A DNA stretch of 50,257 nucleotides from Agromyces bauzanensis (GCF_014645655.1 NZ_BMMD01000023.1:1-50257); one strand, 5' to 3'; positions 42,993-50,257 are shown, numbered from the stretch's first letter. The notes: generated by a model not told the origin, from the letters alone. Numbers and translations are program-made.

Positions 42993-43692
42993 ATGAACAC
43001 GATCACCCCCACGGCAGCACGCGTCGACGCAGGCGAACGGCCCGTGGCATCCGCCCGCCCGACCGGCTTCGCACGCGACACCGCCGCGATCTTCGCGCGA
43101 GTCGCGGCCGCTCGTGCGCGACCCGTTCAGCGTCATCTTCTCGCTCGTGCAGCCGCTGGTCTTCCTCGGACTGTTCGGCCCGCTGCTGGTCGGCGCGGCG
43201 GGCGGCGACATGGCCGGAACCCTGCAGTGGTTCGTGCCCGTCATCCTCGTGATGGTCGCGCTGTTCGGCACGGCATCGACGGGCGCGAACCTGCTCTTCG
43301 AGATGCAGACCGGCTCGCACGAACGCACCCTCGTGGCACCGCTCTCCCGCAGCGCCCTGCTCGTCGGGCGGGCGCTGAAGGAGCTCGTGCCGCTCGTCAT
43401 CCAGAGCACGATCGTCGTGCTCGTCGCCCTGCCGTTCGGCTTCTCGCTCGACGTGCCCGGGCTCATCGCCGGCCTCGCGGTGCTCGCCGTCTTCGGCATC
43501 GGCTTCGGCGCCCTGAGCCACTCGCTCGCGCTCGCCCGACGCAACCGCGACTGGATGTTCTGGATGGTGCGCCAGACGCTGCTGTTCCCGCTCATGATCC
43601 TCTCGGGCATGCTGCTGCCGCTCGAGGACGGCCCCGCGTGGATGCAGGTCGGCATCGTGGTCGGCGTTCGGGCGATGAAGCGAGCCCGCTGA
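42993..43692 (+). pseudogene. DrrB-type ABC-2 permease with frameshift and lost C-terminus
   Basis: An intact ATG with AAGGA upstream begins MNTITPTAARV and reads normally to DTAAIFAR. Near 43096-43101 the frame shifts; GCGCGAG in place of an expected GCGCGCGAG would be a 2-base loss. The other frame then gives the permease (RDPFSVIFSLVQPLVFLGLF, TGANLLFEMQTGSHERTLVA and later membrane segments) until EDGPAWMQVG, where the usual NPLTY-containing end is replaced by VVGVRAMKRAR and a stop. Together with the broken ATPase, the exporter is dead. Confidence 0.85.
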
Positions 43693-43703
43693 CGGGTCTC
43701 ACC

Positions 43704-43790
43704 TGTGCGCAATTCAGGCGCACCGTCGGCGAGTCGCCATGACACGCCGGCGGTTCGGGCGCGACACCCGGTGCGCACCTGAATCGCACA
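43704..43790. repeat. 87-bp imperfect inverted-repeat unit
   Basis: Its ends, TGTGCGCAATTCAGGCGCACC and the complement of TGTGCGATTCAGGTGCGCACC, match over 19 bases with two small bulges and enclose 45 bases. It sits directly after the truncated permease. It could be a terminator or a small non-autonomous mobile unit; no target duplication was recognised. Confidence 0.5.
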
Positions 43791-43833
43791 CGAGCGAGGG
43801 CGAGCGGATGCGACATCCGCTCGCCCTCGTTCG
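43791..43833. terminator. 20-bp-stem hairpin just before the oxidoreductase gene
   Basis: CGAGCGAGGGCGAGCGGATG pairs with CATCCGCTCGCCCTCGTTCG (one G-U pair) around a 3-base loop, the most stable stem in the window by eye. It ends 2 bases before the -10 box of the next gene. It would shield that gene from read-through and is probably not in its message. Confidence 0.7.
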
Positions 43834-43835
43834 TC

Positions 43836-43841
43836 TACGCT
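43836..43841 (+). promoter_or_regulatory. -10 box of the oxidoreductase gene (leaderless)
   Basis: TACGCT is followed by 6 bases and the ATG. The -35 region falls inside the 43791-43833 hairpin. Confidence 0.45.
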
Positions 43842-43847
43842 CGTGGG

Positions 43848-45545
43848 ATGCCCCACGACGTCGTGATCATCGGTGGCGGACACAACGGTCTCACTGCCGC
43901 CGCCTACCTCGCCCGCGCCGGCCTCGACGTGCTCCTGCTCGAACGCGACGACCACCTCGGCGGCGCCGCGGTCTCGGCCGATGCCTTCGAGGGCGTCGAC
44001 GCGCGCCTCTCCAGATACTCGTACCTCGTGAGCCTGCTCCCGAAGCGGATCATCGACGACCTCGGCCTCGACGTGCGGCTGGTGCGCCGCCGCTACTCCT
44101 CGTACACCCCCGACCCGGTCGACCCCGAGCGCGGCCTGCTCATCGACCGCGAGGCCGGCGCCGGGCCGGATTCGATGGGCTCGCTCGTCGCCGCGTTCGC
44201 CCGCGTGGGCGCCGAGGGCGACGCCGACGCCTGGAACGACTTCTACGCCGACACCGCACGCCTCGCCGAGACGCTCTTCCCGACCCTCACCGAACCGCTG
44301 CCGACCCGCGCCGAGGCACGGGCACTCGTCGGCGACGACGCCGTCTGGGCCTCATTCATCGACGAGCCGCTCGGCAGAACGATCGACGCTCGCTTCACGA
44401 GCGACCTCGTGCGCGGCGTCGTCGCGACCGACGGGCTCATCGGCACGTTCACCGACCTCGACGACCCGGCGCTCGACGCCAATCGATGCTTCCTCTACCA
44501 CGTCATCGGCGGCGGTACCGGCGACTGGGACGTGCCCATCGGCGGCATGGGCGCCGTGAGCGGCGAGCTCACGCGCGCGGCTCGAGAGGCGGGCGCCGAG
44601 CTCATCACGGGCGCCGAGGTGCTCGCGGTCGACCCCGACGGCCGAGTGCGGTACCGCCTCGGCGAGGGCGAGGGCGAGCACGAGGTCACGGCGGGCACGC
44701 TGCTCTCGAACGTCGCGCCCGCGGTGCTCGATCGACTCCTCGCGGTCGGCACGGCGGATGCCGACGCACGCGCAGCTTCGAGCGCGATCGCCCCCCGCGA
44801 CCAGCCGCCGTTCTCACCGGATGGCCCGCTCGACGTGCCCCCGGTGGTGCGCGAGCGGCTTCGTCAGCTCGCAGCGCCCGAGGGCGCCCAGGTGAAGGTC
44901 AACCTGCTTCTCACGCGGTTGCCGCGGCTGCGCGACGCCTCCGTCGCACCCGAGGCGGCGTTCGCCGGAACGTTCCACATCAACGAACTCGAGTCGCAGC
45001 TGAGCAGCGCGTACGCGACCGCCGCCCGCGGCGGCATCCCCTCGCCGTTGCCCTGCGAGATCTACTGTCACACGCTCAGCGACCCGTCGATCCTCTCGCC
45101 CGAGCTCGCGGCGTCCGGTGCGCACACCCTCACGGTGTTCGGCCTGCACGTGCCGCACCGCCTGCTCGAGCGCTTCAGCAACGACGAGCTGCGTTCGCAG
45201 TTGCAGGCGGCGGTGCTCGCGTCGCTGAACTCGGTGCTCGCCGAGCCCATCGAGCAGGTCATCGCAACGGATGCCGCTGGCCGCCCCTGCATCGAGACGA
45301 AGACCACCCTCGACCTCGAGGAGGCGCTGCGCATGCCGGGCGGCAACATCTTCCACGGGCCGCTCTCGTGGCCGTGGGCCGAGGACGACGCGTCGCTCGC
45401 GAGCCCCGCCGAGCGCTGGGGCGTGGCGACGCGGCATCCGCGGATCCTCCGCTGCGGCTCGGGCGCCGTGCGCGGCGGGGCCGTGAGCGGAATCGGCGGG
45501 CACAACGCCGCGATGGCCGTGCTCGAGGCATCCGTCGTCGCCTGA
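43848..45545 (+). CDS. Phytoene-desaturase-like FAD-dependent oxidoreductase
   Basis: This 565-residue flavoprotein begins DVVIIGGGHNGLTAAAYLARAG (FAD Rossmann motif), then LLERDDHLGGAAVS, and ends GSGAVRGGAVSGIGGHNAAM, which completes the FAD site. It belongs to the CrtI/PYROXD2-like amine-oxidase superfamily. No carotenoid genes are adjacent, so desaturation of a carotenoid is not implied; substrate unknown. No deletions are seen, unlike the genes before it. Confidence 0.88.
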   Translation: MPHDVVIIGGGHNGLTAAAYLARAGLDVLLLERDDHLGGAAVSADAFEGVDARLSRYSYLVSLLPKRIIDDLGLDVRLVRRRYSSYTPDPVDPERGLLIDREAGAGPDSMGSLVAAFARVGAEGDADAWNDFYADTARLAETLFPTLTEPLPTRAEARALVGDDAVWASFIDEPLGRTIDARFTSDLVRGVVATDGLIGTFTDLDDPALDANRCFLYHVIGGGTGDWDVPIGGMGAVSGELTRAAREAGAELITGAEVLAVDPDGRVRYRLGEGEGEHEVTAGTLLSNVAPAVLDRLLAVGTADADARAASSAIAPRDQPPFSPDGPLDVPPVVRERLRQLAAPEGAQVKVNLLLTRLPRLRDASVAPEAAFAGTFHINELESQLSSAYATAARGGIPSPLPCEIYCHTLSDPSILSPELAASGAHTLTVFGLHVPHRLLERFSNDELRSQLQAAVLASLNSVLAEPIEQVIATDAAGRPCIETKTTLDLEEALRMPGGNIFHGPLSWPWAEDDASLASPAERWGVATRHPRILRCGSGAVRGGAVSGIGGHNAAMAVLEASVVA

Positions 45546-45571
45546 GCCTCCCGCGCGAAGCGAGCCTCGGT

Positions 45572-45799
45572 TCAACGCCCGAGCCTCGGGGACTTCGGGG
45601 CCGTCGGCTTCGGCGGTAGCGCCGCGACCTCGTCGACGGCCCGCACCCCCGCGCGCTCGCCGAACAGCCCACCGAACACGCTGCCGTTCACGAACGCACC
45701 GAGGTTGCCGAACATCGGCTTCACGACGACGCGAGGGTCGTCCGGCATCACCGAGGCGAACAGGTCTCTCGCGGCATCGGACGGCTTCGGTACCTGCAT
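45572..45799 (-). pseudogene. TfoX N-terminal domain protein with internal deletion
   Basis: The 75 codons start MQVPKPSDAARDLFASVMPD, VVVKPMFGNLGAFVNGSVFG and GLFGE, a good TfoX_N start. They then jump to VAALPPKPTAPKSPR, which resembles the C-terminal tail of longer actinobacterial relatives. About 50-60 residues of the domain appear missing in frame. A good ribosome site (GGAGGGGGG) remains, so a short product may still be made. Function is unlikely. Confidence 0.55.
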
Positions 45800-45827
45800 C
45801 ACGCCCCCCTCCGAAACGCGAACGCGA

Positions 45828-46172
45828 TCAGAAGACGAACAGCTGCCCCAGCACCATGATCGCGATGACGAACAGCGCGACGATGGCGCCGACGATCGTG
45901 AGCGAGCGCACCGACAGCTTCGCGACGCCGAAGCCGACGAGGAACGGCAGCGCGGCGAGCAGCAGCGTGACGACCCACCAGAATGCGGCGTATCCGCCGG
46001 TCGATGCATCCTCGAGGCGGCCGGCGAAGAGCTGCTGCGTCGTCGGATGCGTGGCGAACGCGAACGACGCCGACAGCGGAACGGCGATCAGCGCGGCGAC
46101 GATCAGGCCCGCCAGCGCCCCCCACAATCCGGACTTGCCCTCGGTGACATCCACCGTTGCGTCATTTCCCAC
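45828..46172 (-). CDS. Small membrane protein, three hydrophobic segments
   Basis: This 114-residue protein is not assigned to a family. Hydrophobic segments lie near LWGALAGLIVAALIAVPLSA, YAAFWWVVTLLLAALPFLVG and SLTIVGAIVALFVIAIMVLG, with a short N-terminal cytoplasmic tail. The GTG at 46172 was chosen because GGGAGG lies 6 bases upstream; an ATG eight codons earlier would place that ribosome site inside the gene. It is 28 bases upstream of the TfoX remnant and may be co-transcribed. Confidence 0.75.
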   Translation of the reverse strand: MGNDATVDVTEGKSGLWGALAGLIVAALIAVPLSASFAFATHPTTQQLFAGRLEDASTGGYAAFWWVVTLLLAALPFLVGFGVAKLSVRSLTIVGAIVALFVIAIMVLGQLFVF

Positions 46173-46275
46173 GCGTTGCCCTCCCCTGGAACTCATGCGG
46201 CAACTCTACTGAGGCCTGTCGGCTGGAGATAGGCGAGTCGCCGCATTAGCCTGAGAGCACGACGAGCAGGGGGCG

Positions 46276-46788
46276 ATGATGACCGCGAAACCGACCGGCC
46301 ACTACACGTTGAAGCCTGACGGGCTCTACCTGCAATTCGACCGACTGTTCCACGCGCCCATCGAGGAGGTGTGGTATACCCTCACGAATCCCACGGCCAT
46401 GCAGGCGTGGATCGGCACGTACACAGGCAGCCCCGCAACGGGTGGCGTGAAGTTCCGCATGTCGTTCGAGGAGGGCGGCGACTGGCAGAACGTGTCGATC
46501 CTCGACTGCCGGCCGCCGCACCGGTTCATGGCCGACTCCCGCGAGGGCGCCGCACCGATGCGGGTGTACTGCCACCTCGTCGAGGGCGGTGGCATGACGA
46601 CCCTCACGTTCGGAAGCCGATTGCAGAGCGCTGCGGATGCCGCGAGCATGGGCCCCGGCTGGGACTACTACCTCGACCGACTCGTCGCCGCGCACGCCGG
46701 GCGCACGATGCCTGAATGGGAGACGTACTACCCGGCGTTCACCAACTACTACCGGGGACTGCACGTTCCCGACGCGGCACGCAGCTGA
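46276..46788 (+). CDS. SRPBCC-family (AHSA1-like) ligand-binding protein
   Basis: This 170-residue protein has the START-like fold of AHSA1 relatives: LYLQFDRLFHAPIEEVWYTL and NPTAMQAWIGTYTG near the N-terminus, then PHRFMADSRE and GPGWDYYLDRLVAAHAGR near the end. Such proteins bind hydrophobic ligands; no specific role can be given. AGGGGG precedes two ATGs (46276, 46279). Confidence 0.85.
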   Translation: MMTAKPTGHYTLKPDGLYLQFDRLFHAPIEEVWYTLTNPTAMQAWIGTYTGSPATGGVKFRMSFEEGGDWQNVSILDCRPPHRFMADSREGAAPMRVYCHLVEGGGMTTLTFGSRLQSAADAASMGPGWDYYLDRLVAAHAGRTMPEWETYYPAFTNYYRGLHVPDAARS

Positions 46789-46856
46789 CGCGGGTCCCCG
46801 GCCCGAGCGGTGCGACGCGGGCGGGCGGGCGGCCCGGCCCGCGACATCCCCAGCCC

Positions 46857-46862
46857 TAGACT
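46857..46862 (+). promoter_or_regulatory. -10 box of the AI-2E-family gene (leaderless)
   Basis: TAGACT followed by 6 bases and the GTG start; no ribosome site is present, as expected for a leaderless message. Confidence 0.5.
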
Positions 46863-46868
46863 GACGCC

Positions 46869-47978
46869 GTGAAGAGCATCGAACGGCGGGCCCGCGAGGT
46901 CGACGCAAGACCGAGCATGCGCGAGCGCAACGCCAACCTCATGGCGAATCGCCCGTTCGTGTGGGCGTTCATCGCGGCCCTCGGCGTGCTCCTCGCGCTC
47001 GGCCTCGCCTCGGCGGTGGCGAGCATCTCGAGCGTCGTGTTCTCAGTGTTCGCCGCGGTCTTCGTCACCCTCGGACTCGACCCGCTCGTACGCTGGTTCG
47101 AGCGGCGCGGCATGCCGCGAGGCGTCGCGATCCTGACCGTGATCATCCTGTTCGTGCTCGTGATCGCTGGACTGCTCTGGATCGTGCTCCCGCTCGTCAT
47201 CACGCAGGCGACGTCGTTCATCCAGTCGCTGCCCGCCATGTACCAGGACCTGCAGGCGCAGGACTGGTTCCAGGAGGCGCAGTCGGGCACCGGCGGGAGC
47301 CTCGGCACCGTCTACGCATGGATCACCACGACCATCAGCGACCCGAACTTCTGGGCCACTGTCGGCGGCGGGGCGCTGAACATCGGCGTCGCGATCGTCG
47401 GCGGCATCTCGACCGGGTTCTTCATCTTCGTCCTGACCATCTACTTCACGGCCACGCTCGACTCCTCGAAGGCCGCCATCTACAGCCTCGTCTCGGCCTC
47501 GCATCGCGCGCGAGTCGTCGACTACGCCGAGCGCATCATGCAGAACGTGGGCCGGTACCTCAGCGGCATGGTCGTGCTCGCCTTCTTCAACGCGCTCTAC
47601 AGCCTCATCCTGCTCTCGCTCGTGCGCGTGCCGTTCGCGCTCGTCATCTCGGTTGCGGCGTTCTTCATCACGCTCATCCCGCTCATCGGTACCGTGCTCA
47701 CGACCGTGTTCATGTCGGTGATCTCGCTGTTCGTGTCACCGCTGGCGGCCCTCATCGTGCTGATCGCGATGCTCGTCTACATGCAGGTCGAGGCCTACGT
47801 GCTCACGCCGAGAGTCATGAGCCGCGCCGTGCAGGTGCCCGGCTCGATCGTTCTGATCGCCGCGCTCGCGGGCGGTACGCTCGCGGGCCTGCCCGGGGCG
47901 CTCGTCGCGATCCCCGTCGCCGCCGGCATCCTGCTCATCATCAAGGAGGTCGTCGTGCCCTGGAAGGCGCGATCCTAG
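46869..47978 (+). CDS. AI-2E-family transporter (PerM-like membrane protein)
   Basis: This 369-residue membrane protein has the AI-2E/PerM pattern: two early helices (FVWAFIAALGVLLALGLASA), SISSVVFSVFAAVFVTLGLD, a periplasmic loop, then SGMVVLAFFNALYSLILL, IPLIGTVLTT and the conserved end QVEAYVLTPRVMSRAVQVPG. Family members are proposed exporters of autoinducer-2 or small molecules or ion antiporters; the substrate is not predictable here. It stands as a single gene. Confidence 0.9.
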   Translation: MKSIERRAREVDARPSMRERNANLMANRPFVWAFIAALGVLLALGLASAVASISSVVFSVFAAVFVTLGLDPLVRWFERRGMPRGVAILTVIILFVLVIAGLLWIVLPLVITQATSFIQSLPAMYQDLQAQDWFQEAQSGTGGSLGTVYAWITTTISDPNFWATVGGGALNIGVAIVGGISTGFFIFVLTIYFTATLDSSKAAIYSLVSASHRARVVDYAERIMQNVGRYLSGMVVLAFFNALYSLILLSLVRVPFALVISVAAFFITLIPLIGTVLTTVFMSVISLFVSPLAALIVLIAMLVYMQVEAYVLTPRVMSRAVQVPGSIVLIAALAGGTLAGLPGALVAIPVAAGILLIIKEVVVPWKARS

Positions 47979-47989
47979 GATCCGCCGCC

Positions 47990-48023
47990 GGTCGAGGAGG
48001 CCCGCCAGGGCCGTCTCGAGACC
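47990..48023. terminator. REP-like hairpin between convergent genes
   Basis: GGTCGAGGAGGCC and GGCCGTCTCGAGACC can pair with small mismatches around CGCCAG. It belongs in style with the repeat at 42829 and lies just after the AI-2E-family gene and before the thioesterase stop, so it likely ends both transcripts. Confidence 0.5.
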
Positions 48024-48041
48024 GGGTCCGCTGCCATGCGC

Positions 48042-48605
48042 TCAGGGCCAGACCGACGGCGCCTCCGCGCGCGTCGCGGGCAGCGCGACGTCCGTGCCCC
48101 ACCGCTCGAGCCACTCGGGGATGCCGTGCGCGTCGGTGACGCCGAGCGCCTCGACGATCTCGGACATCGGCACCGTACCGCCGACGCGCCTCAGGAAGCG
48201 CGCGCGGATGAACCCCGTCGCATAGATCTCGGGTTCGCCCTTCGCGTCGGGCCGCACGAAGCGCTGCTCCATGTACACGGCCTTGTCGTCGTGGCCGACG
48301 AGGCGGGACTCGATCGTGAACCGGTCCCAGAGGCCGAGCGACTTGCGGAACGTGATCGTCTCGCTCGCGACCACGGGGTACCAGCTCTTGTCGAGCATCA
48401 TCTTCCACACCCCGTTGCGCACGAGCATGTCGAAGCGCGCGACGTCCATGATCGAGAAGTACACGCCGTTGTTCATGTGCCGGTTGATGTCGAGGTCGGT
48501 CGGCAGGGTGATGAACCTCGTGCGCGCAACTTCCCGGTATCCGAGGTCTGGCTTGCGGCGTGACAGGAACAGCAGATGCAGCAGCGTGCGGAACAACATG
48601 TGCAT
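48042..48605 (-). CDS. Acyl-CoA thioesterase-like hotdog protein
   Basis: This 187-residue protein has the 4HBT-type motif TDLDINRHMNNGVYFSIMD near residues 35-53, followed by RFDMLVRNGVW and later VYMEQRFVRP. This arrangement is typical of the THEM6/YbgC-like group of thioesterases. The N-terminus MHMLFRTLLHLLFLSRR is hydrophobic and may be a membrane anchor. TACAGT lies 8 bases before the ATG. Substrate unknown. Confidence 0.82.
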   Translation of the reverse strand: MHMLFRTLLHLLFLSRRKPDLGYREVARTRFITLPTDLDINRHMNNGVYFSIMDVARFDMLVRNGVWKMMLDKSWYPVVASETITFRKSLGLWDRFTIESRLVGHDDKAVYMEQRFVRPDAKGEPEIYATGFIRARFLRRVGGTVPMSEIVEALGVTDAHGIPEWLERWGTDVALPATRAEAPSVWP

Positions 48606-48613
48606 AACCCACG

Positions 48614-48619
48614 ACTGTA
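48614..48619 (-). promoter_or_regulatory. -10 box of the thioesterase-like gene
   Basis: TACAGT reads leftward, 8 bases before the first ATG, again in near-leaderless arrangement. Confidence 0.35.
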
Positions 48620-48685
48620 TGCCCGGATCGCGGTCGATCCTCACACCTTGGTGGCACGCGACAGTCGACGGACGAGCGCGCGGGG

Positions 48686-48817
48686 TCAGGATTGTGCGGA
48701 TGCGCGAAGCCCCGACCGGCGGGGGTCGTGGCGGACGACGCGATAGCGCAGGTGGGTGGCGCGGGCGCCGCGCTCGACCCGGAGCAGCTCGAGCTCGACG
48801 GGAGGGCTCCGCGCCAT
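48686..48817 (-). CDS. Possible 43-residue basic protein downstream of citrate synthase
   Basis: An open frame of 43 codons starts 3 bases after the citrate synthase stop with GGGGGTG ahead of its ATG. It encodes a very basic peptide (MARSPPVELELLRVERG, RATHLRYRVVRHDPRRSGL). It is too short to judge by composition alone. It may be a real coupled gene or chance; the rest of the gap between the thioesterase and citrate synthase holds nothing else. Confidence 0.35.
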   Translation of the reverse strand: MARSPPVELELLRVERGARATHLRYRVVRHDPRRSGLRASAQS

Positions 48818-48820
48818 GCA

Positions 48821-49960
48821 TCACCCCCGCACGGGCACGTGCCGTTCGTCGGGGCCGTTGTAGACCGAGAGCGGCCGGATGAGCGCGTTGGCCGCGTTCT
48901 GCTCCATGATGTGCGCCGTCCACCCGGTGACCCGGCTCGCGACGAACAGCGGCGTGAACGTCTCGGTGTCGAAGCCCATGAGGTGGTACGTCGGACCCGC
49001 CGGGTAGTCGAGGTTCGGCTTGATGCCCTTGCGCTCGGCCATCGCCTCCTCGAGGGCGATGTACAGGCGCATCAGGTCGGGACGCTCGTAGTGCTCGACC
49101 ATGCGCTCGAGCGCGTCGCGCATGGTGGGCACGCGCGAATCGCCGTTCTTGTACACGCGGTGGCCGAAGCCCATGATCTTGCGCTTCTCGGCCAGTGCTG
49201 CGTCGAGCCACCCGGCCGCGGCATCCGCGGTGCCGATCTCGGCGAAGGCGTGCATGACGGCCTCGTTCGCACCGCCGTGCAGCGGCCCCTTGAGCGCACC
49301 GATCGCACCCGTGACGGCCGAGTACAGGTCGGACATCGTCGACGTGATGACGCGCGCTGCGAACGTCGACGCGTTGAACGAGTGCTCGGCGTACAGGATC
49401 ATCGACACGTCGAAGGCGTTCACGACCGCCAGCTCAGGGGCCTCGCCGAACGCCTGCCACAGGAAGTTGGCCGAGTACCCGAGGTCGTCGCGTGGCTCGA
49501 CGAACTCGAGTTCACGGTGTCGGCGCTGGTCGTAGCAGACGATCGACGGGAGCTTCGCGAACAGGCGGATCGCCTTGTCGAGGTTGGCCTCGGGGCTGGC
49601 GTCGTCGGCGCCGGGGTCGGATGCCCCGATCACGCTGACGGCGGTGCGCACGACGTCCATCGGATGCGCGGTGAGCGGCAGCTCGTCGATGACGCGCTTC
49701 ACCTCGTGGTCGAGGCCGCGAAGCGCGCGCTCGCGCTCCTCGAATGCCGCGAGCTGTGCGTCATCGGGAAGCTCGCCGTACCAGAGCAGGTAGGCGACCT
49801 CCTCGAAGGTGACGGATGCCGCGAGCTCCTGCACCGGGTAGCCGCGGTAGAGCAGCGAATTGGTCTCGGGGTTGACCTTCGAGATGGCCGTGTAGTCGAC
49901 CGGCACGCCCGTCAGCCCCTTGTAGATGGCCGGGGCTGCCCCCTGCTGCTGATCGCTCAT
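48821..49960 (-). CDS. Citrate synthase / 2-methylcitrate synthase
   Basis: This 379-residue type II-like short citrate synthase condenses acetyl-CoA (or propionyl-CoA) with oxaloacetate. The catalytic set is intact: H228 in PLHGGANE, H267 in MGFGHRVY and D318 in KPNLDYPAG. Length and sequence resemble the bifunctional PrpC/GltA2 group of actinobacteria, so a role in propionate use is possible. GAGGAGA lies before the ATG. It provides a useful in-window contrast to the citryl-CoA-lyase-like protein at 3.8-4.6 kb, which lacks the aspartate. Confidence 0.92.
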   Translation of the reverse strand: MSDQQQGAAPAIYKGLTGVPVDYTAISKVNPETNSLLYRGYPVQELAASVTFEEVAYLLWYGELPDDAQLAAFEERERALRGLDHEVKRVIDELPLTAHPMDVVRTAVSVIGASDPGADDASPEANLDKAIRLFAKLPSIVCYDQRRHRELEFVEPRDDLGYSANFLWQAFGEAPELAVVNAFDVSMILYAEHSFNASTFAARVITSTMSDLYSAVTGAIGALKGPLHGGANEAVMHAFAEIGTADAAAGWLDAALAEKRKIMGFGHRVYKNGDSRVPTMRDALERMVEHYERPDLMRLYIALEEAMAERKGIKPNLDYPAGPTYHLMGFDTETFTPLFVASRVTGWTAHIMEQNAANALIRPLSVYNGPDERHVPVRG

Positions 49961-50052
49961 CGTTCTCCTCGCGGCTCGGTGCGGGCGCTGCGGCGCGACC
50001 GCTCCCCCAGCCTACGGGCACCCGCCTCCGGCGAGCGAGGCGCACACACCCA

Positions 50053-50098
50053 GCGGGTTGAGGAGGCGCGCCGGCGCCGAGCGCCCTCCTCAACCCGC
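50053..50098. terminator. REP-like terminator hairpin
   Basis: GCGGGTTGAGGAGG (50053-50066) and CCTCCTCAACCCGC (50085-50098) form a 14-bp perfect stem; the 18-base loop holds further GC pairing. It lies 8 bases past the stop of the partial gene to the right and shares the CTCCTCAACCC style of the repeat at 38115. Confidence 0.75.
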
Positions 50099-50106
50099 GA
50101 AGCGGC

Positions 50107-50257
50107 TCAGAAGATGCCGACGGGCGCGTCTACCTGGGCGAGCACGCCGGGTGCCGCCGTGATGGTGAGGCCGCCGAGCTCCTCGGGGCCGAGCTCGGGC
50201 AGGCGCTGCGCGAGTTCGAGGAACCGCTCGATCTCGGCCTCCTCGAGCACCCATTCC
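50107..50257 (-). CDS. C-terminal end of an unrecognised gene (runs off the window)
   Basis: About 49 codons are visible, reading EWVLEEAEIERFLELAQRL, then PELGPEELGGLTITAAPGV and QVDAPVGIF before the stop. The codon use fits the host. Too little is present to name it; the acidic helix followed by a hydrophobic end is not diagnostic. Confidence 0.6.
   Translation of the reverse strand, partial: EWVLEEAEIERFLELAQRLPELGPEELGGLTITAAPGVLAQVDAPVGIF

Noticed and set aside
48821..49960. Citrate/2-methylcitrate synthase as part of the branched-acid operon
   Set aside because: It is about 28 kb away, host-like in composition and separately transcribed; any link through propionyl-CoA is only metabolic.

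Overview
The window is high-GC actinobacterial DNA. NTGA stop/start overlaps, GTG and TTG starts, -10 boxes six to eight bases ahead of start codons (leaderless transcripts) and short 'GGTCGAGTAGGTCGC'-type intergenic repeats all suggest a Microbacteriaceae-like chromosome (Agromyces or a relative). That placement is an inference from style, not from a marker gene. No rRNA, tRNA or CRISPR array was seen.

Region 1 (1-1.3 kb) holds three 24-bp direct repeats that look like the outer end of an insertion sequence, a polyprenol-phosphate-mannose-synthase-type glycosyltransferase and a 14-bp-stem hairpin.

Region 2 (1.3-20.6 kb) is one leftward run of 18 tightly packed genes. In order of transcription: acyl-CoA dehydrogenase, acyl-CoA ligase, carboxylase beta, carboxylase alpha (biotin), SDR, AtuA, a separate AtuA C-terminal-domain protein, enoyl-CoA hydratase, IclR regulator, alpha-methylacyl-CoA-racemase-like CaiB/BaiF protein, SDR, MaoC hydratase, acyl-CoA dehydrogenase, thiolase, thioesterase, citryl-CoA-lyase-like protein, enoyl-CoA hydratase, acyl-CoA ligase. 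The first half mirrors the Pseudomonas acyclic terpene utilisation (Atu) set. The second half adds beta-oxidation and handling of alpha-methyl branches. No HMG-CoA-lyase-type gene is present; the citrate-synthase-fold gene may fill that role. The operon probably degrades a methyl-branched, isoprenoid-like acid. It is visibly poorer in G+C and lacks a 9-mer (GGATGCCGC/GCGGCATCC) that is common in the rest of the window, so it looks acquired. This is the strongest candidate for an undescribed system.

Region 3 (20.6-29.4 kb) holds an alcohol dehydrogenase remnant, an alpha/beta hydrolase, a TSNG-repeat lipoprotein, an arginine catabolic pair (DDAH-like enzyme plus ornithine aminotransferase) with an Lrp regulator nearby, an LLM oxidoreductase, a GntR regulator, and a divergent RimK ligase / retropepsin-like protease pair.

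Region 4 (29.4-38.1 kb) is a sugar uptake and hydrolysis operon (GH1 glucosidase, two permeases, binding protein) with a divergent TetR regulator. It continues with an IS630-type element carrying a passenger gene, a 1-phosphofructokinase-like kinase, a 13-copy hexanucleotide repeat and a DUF4386 membrane protein.

Region 5 (38.1-50.3 kb) begins with bifunctional PutA. A decay zone follows: LysR, WYL and DrrA fragments and a frameshifted DrrB. Then come a carotenoid-desaturase-like oxidoreductase, a TfoX remnant, small membrane and SRPBCC proteins, an AI-2E-type exporter, a thioesterase, citrate/2-methylcitrate synthase and the C-terminal end of an unrecognised gene.
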